A stretch of DNA of 7,345 nucleotides from Flavobacteriaceae bacterium (GTDB lineage: Bacteria > Bacteroidota > Bacteroidia > Flavobacteriales > Flavobacteriaceae), in the NCBI GenBank assembly GCA_015493405.1, contig WGDF01000354.1, forward strand, positions 1 to 7,345. Direction: 5' to 3'. The notes below the pieces were generated by a model. It was given only the letters and a program-made list of their open reading frames with translations, had not been told where the DNA came from and made no database searches. A program made the position numbers and the translations under genes. This document shows, piece by piece, positions 5,287 to 7,345 of this stretch. How positions within the stretch are numbered: position 1 is the stretch's first letter; each line of letters begins with the position of its first letter.

Positions 5287-7068
5287 TTGAGCTGGGACGA
5301 ATTATTACAAGGCTTATTTTCAGGCTACTTTAATGCTAAGGGCCGTTTAAATAAGAAAAAAAAACAAGCGCTGCTGACAGCAATACAGACGGTTCGTTTA
5401 GAGGAGGTTACGTCTAAATTGACCATTATTGCCCGTGCTATTACGGGTGATCCTATTGATATTGTGGCTGCTGAACGAGAAGGCGGTTACAAAAATAATC
5501 ATTTTTTTCTCCCTGTTTTTTATGCTGATTTCGACCAATGGGAAGAAAATGTACAATTTTACCTTTTTAGAATTTTATATTTATCCGTTCAGAAACAACT
5601 GAATCTCAATTGGCAAGTCGCGCAAGACTATGATTTAAATTCATCAAGATTAAAAGCCAGGGAAACCGCTCCGCAAGTGCTTCAAAAACTCTTTGATATG
5701 TTTCCGGTGACACAAGAGATTTATCAAAAATTAAAACGACATTATCAAGCTCAAGCCACGGAAAAACAGCCGGCAGATTACACATTTATATATGGAAAAT
5801 GGATGAAGAGTTTACCGGCATCCGACCCGAAGGATGTTTTGAAAAATATCAACCAAAAAGTTAAGAAAGCCATAGATGAAGAGATCAAAACTATTTTAAA
5901 AGCCAAAGCAGTTGAAGATATGCAAACTATGCAAGTCGATAAAAAACAACAGGAAGACCAAGTGGTGAGTAACTATTATGAAAAAATAGAAACGCTTGAA
6001 GAGCACAAGGGTGGTATTTGGAAAGATTTTGATGGGGATGACGAATTAGACTTGCATCAAAATGCTTTGGAAGAACTTCAAATGAGTCGTACGGTTCGAG
6101 TTGATGAAGAGACCCATTCCGTATATCAAACCGATTTTATGGAAAATGTAACCGTGTCCGAAAGTAAGGCGGTTGCTGCCAATGATTACCATATCACTTA
6201 CGATGAATGGGATTATAACCAAAAGGCTTATAAATTTGATTTTTGTAAACTTTATCCACAAAAAATTATAGAAACCGACACGGCCTATTACAACAAAACC
6301 ATTACCGACCATGCAGTTATATTAACCGGTTTGCGTAAAATGTTAACCAATATCAATAACAGGTACCGCGAACAACGTCGGCAAACTCAAGGGGATTATT
6401 TTGATATGGATGCTTTAATTGATCGTTTTATCGATATAAATTCGCAACATACACCTTCCGAAAAAATATATTTATCAAAACGAAAAGAGGAAAAGGATTT
6501 ATCTATTTTATTGTTATTGGATATGAGTTTGTCCAGTGATGGCTATGCGGCCGGTAATCGTGTGATTGATGTTGAAAAACAAGTCAGTATTTTGTTCGGG
6601 GAAATTTTAAATGAGTTTAAAGTCGATTTTTCGATTGATGCTTTTTATTCTAAGACACGCAATTACAGCCTGTTTTTGACCTTAAAATCTTTTGATGAAA
6701 ATTGGCAAAGTGCTAAATATAAGATTGGAACACCGCAACCTCAAGGCTACACTCGTATTGGGACGGCTTTGCGGCATGCCGGTCAATTGTTGGCAAAAAG
6801 GCCGACACAAAATAAATGGTTGATCTTGATTTCTGATGGGAAGCCCAATGATTATGATCGATATGAAGGGAAGTATGGCATTCAGGATGTCAAGCAAGCG
6901 TTACGCGAATTGAAAAGCCAGCAAATCAATTCGTATGCTTTGGCTATTGAAGCCGAAGCTAAATATTATCTGCCGCAGATGTTTGGTCAAAATCATTATC
7001 AAATATTGACGACGCCGGTAGAATTGTTGCAGTCATTGGTCAAATTATATGAAAAAATTAAATATTAA
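5287..7068 (+). CDS. norD: NorD, VWA-domain protein for nitric oxide reductase maturation
   Basis: This 593-residue protein partners NorQ. The N-terminal two-thirds is a mostly helical, soluble region. Residues about 200-290 are highly charged (KKAIDEEIKTILKAKAVED, then DFDGDDELDLHQ). The block YDEWDYNQKAYKFDFCKLYP at about 304-323 matches the conserved Y-P-E-W-D region of NorD proteins. The C-terminal von Willebrand A domain (about 405-593) has a complete MIDAS metal site: D412-M-S414-L-S416, T489 in GYTRIGTAL, and D517 in ISDGKPND. In the known NorQD system the VWA protein links the ATPase ring to its target. The start is unusual: the frame is closed by TAA at 5266-5268, and the first in-frame ATG lies about 138 codons in, inside conserved sequence. 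Translation should therefore begin at TTG 5287-5289 (or ATT just before it). Length is in the family's usual range (about 580-640). No membrane helix or signal peptide is visible. Confidence 0.93.
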   Translation: MSWDELLQGLFSGYFNAKGRLNKKKKQALLTAIQTVRLEEVTSKLTIIARAITGDPIDIVAAEREGGYKNNHFFLPVFYADFDQWEENVQFYLFRILYLSVQKQLNLNWQVAQDYDLNSSRLKARETAPQVLQKLFDMFPVTQEIYQKLKRHYQAQATEKQPADYTFIYGKWMKSLPASDPKDVLKNINQKVKKAIDEEIKTILKAKAVEDMQTMQVDKKQQEDQVVSNYYEKIETLEEHKGGIWKDFDGDDELDLHQNALEELQMSRTVRVDEETHSVYQTDFMENVTVSESKAVAANDYHITYDEWDYNQKAYKFDFCKLYPQKIIETDTAYYNKTITDHAVILTGLRKMLTNINNRYREQRRQTQGDYFDMDALIDRFIDINSQHTPSEKIYLSKRKEEKDLSILLLLDMSLSSDGYAAGNRVIDVEKQVSILFGEILNEFKVDFSIDAFYSKTRNYSLFLTLKSFDENWQSAKYKIGTPQPQGYTRIGTALRHAGQLLAKRPTQNKWLILISDGKPNDYDRYEGKYGIQDVKQALRELKSQQINSYALAIEAEAKYYLPQMFGQNHYQILTTPVELLQSLVKLYEKIKY

Positions 7069-7212
7069 TGTAGAGACGCACGGCCGTGCGTCTGTATGAA
7101 AAAGGCACACAGCCGTGCGTTTATATGAAAGAGGCACACGGACGTGCGTCTATAGGAAATAAACGCACAGTTATACATTTGTAGTAAAGAGGACGCAGCC
7201 GTGTGTCTTTAC
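7063..7212 (+). repeat. Tandem array of five 29-bp hairpin units after norD
   Basis: Five imperfect copies follow the norD stop without spacers. The GTGCGT core recurs at 7086, 7115 and 7144, exactly 29 bp apart, then as ATACAT at 7173 and GTGTGT at 7201. The first copy contains the perfect 20-bp palindrome AGACGCACGGCCGTGCGTCT (7074-7093). Copies 2 and 3 agree at 24 of 29 positions. Copy 4 has lost its dyad. Copy 5 has an outer stem GTAAAGA/TCTTTAC (7184-7190 with 7206-7212). Similar ACGCACGGCCGTGCGT palindromes are, from memory, common between genes in Bacteroidota. As RNA, each unit except the fourth can fold. There is no T-run, so it is not a standard terminator, though it may protect the 3' end of the norD mRNA. 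Confidence 0.8.
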
Positions 7213-7254
7213 AGGGTTTAAAAATTTTATGGTAGAGATATAAACATTGAAGGG

Positions 7255-7268
7255 TGGACATTTGTCCA
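7255..7268. repeat. Short inverted repeat TGGACA-TT-TGTCCA
   Basis: Two perfect 6-bp arms flank a 2-bp centre. It has the geometry of a dimeric regulator site, but lacks the TGA/TCA core of the operator before norC, and no gene start follows within the window. It may belong to the element at 7281-7330 or serve a gene beyond the edge. Confidence 0.3.
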
Positions 7269-7280
7269 AAAATAATTACA

Positions 7281-7330
7281 GGCGTTTGCCCTGCGTTAGG
7301 GATAGGAGCGATAGCTCGTGGCAGTGACGC
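7281..7330. other. GC-richer foldable element near the right edge (dispersed repeat or ncRNA candidate)
   Basis: This stretch is richer in G and C than its surroundings and contains no ORF. GCGT (7293-7296) can pair with ACGC (7327-7330), enclosing GAGC-GATA-GCTC (7306-7317), and a small GGC-GTTT-GCC hairpin lies just before (7281-7290). The run TGCGTTAGGGATAGGAGCG resembles an intergenic sequence I recall as repeated in Bacteroidota genomes, but I cannot confirm this. The orientation is unknown. Confidence 0.35.
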
Positions 7331-7345
7331 TTGATTGTTTTATGG

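Noticed and set aside
6046..6897. Two minus-strand ORFs inside norD
   Set aside because: They are antisense to the charged middle region and VWA domain of norD, whose frame and MIDAS residues are intact.
7063..7212. CRISPR-like array (29-bp period with palindromic repeats)
   Set aside because: The period is the repeat itself. There are no unique spacers between copies, the copies are diverged, and no cas gene is in the window.

Overview
The window looks like a chromosomal segment of a Bacteroidota bacterium, probably a flavobacterium or close relative. Four things point that way: an AT-rich sequence; genes that start without a Shine-Dalgarno sequence, behind A-rich leaders; three upstream regions with an exact TAnnTTTG element (the Bacteroidota -7 promoter box); and intergenic hairpin repeats of a kind common in that phylum. 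No species can be named from the sequence alone.

The left part (1-1922) is on the minus strand. From the left edge inward it holds an APC-superfamily permease whose C-terminus lies outside the window, the zinc-independent type B ribosomal protein bL31 (rpmE2) with its own promoter box and hairpin terminator, and a small three-helix membrane protein of unknown function. A short divergent region (1923-1984) then leads to a 55-residue, two-helix membrane ORF on the plus strand (1985-2152), which is preceded by an exact promoter box.

The right part (about 2200-7068) is a respiratory nitric oxide reductase cluster, norC-norB-norQ-norD, all on the plus strand. NorC (membrane-anchored cytochrome c) passes electrons to NorB (the heme b / heme b3-FeB catalytic subunit), which reduces 2 NO to N2O. 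NorQ (MoxR-type AAA+ ATPase) and NorD (VWA/MIDAS protein) are the usual pair needed to mature NorCB, probably by helping insert FeB. All catalytic ligands in NorB, the heme site in NorC, the ATPase motifs in NorQ and the MIDAS residues in NorD are intact. Upstream of norC is a perfect 14-bp Crp/Fnr-type palindrome about 41 bp before the predicted transcription start, as expected for class II activation by an NO-responsive Dnr/NnrR-like or Fnr-like regulator. The predicted mRNA would begin with a 10-bp stem-loop. A strong hairpin terminator splits norCB from norQD, and norD appears to start at TTG.

The right end (7069-7345) has no gene. It carries a tandem array of five 29-bp hairpin units directly after the norD stop, a small palindrome, and a GC-richer foldable element near the edge. 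I see no clearly new enzymatic or defence system. The parts least explained are regulatory or structural: the norC leader, the folded norQ-norD spacer, and the repeat array.
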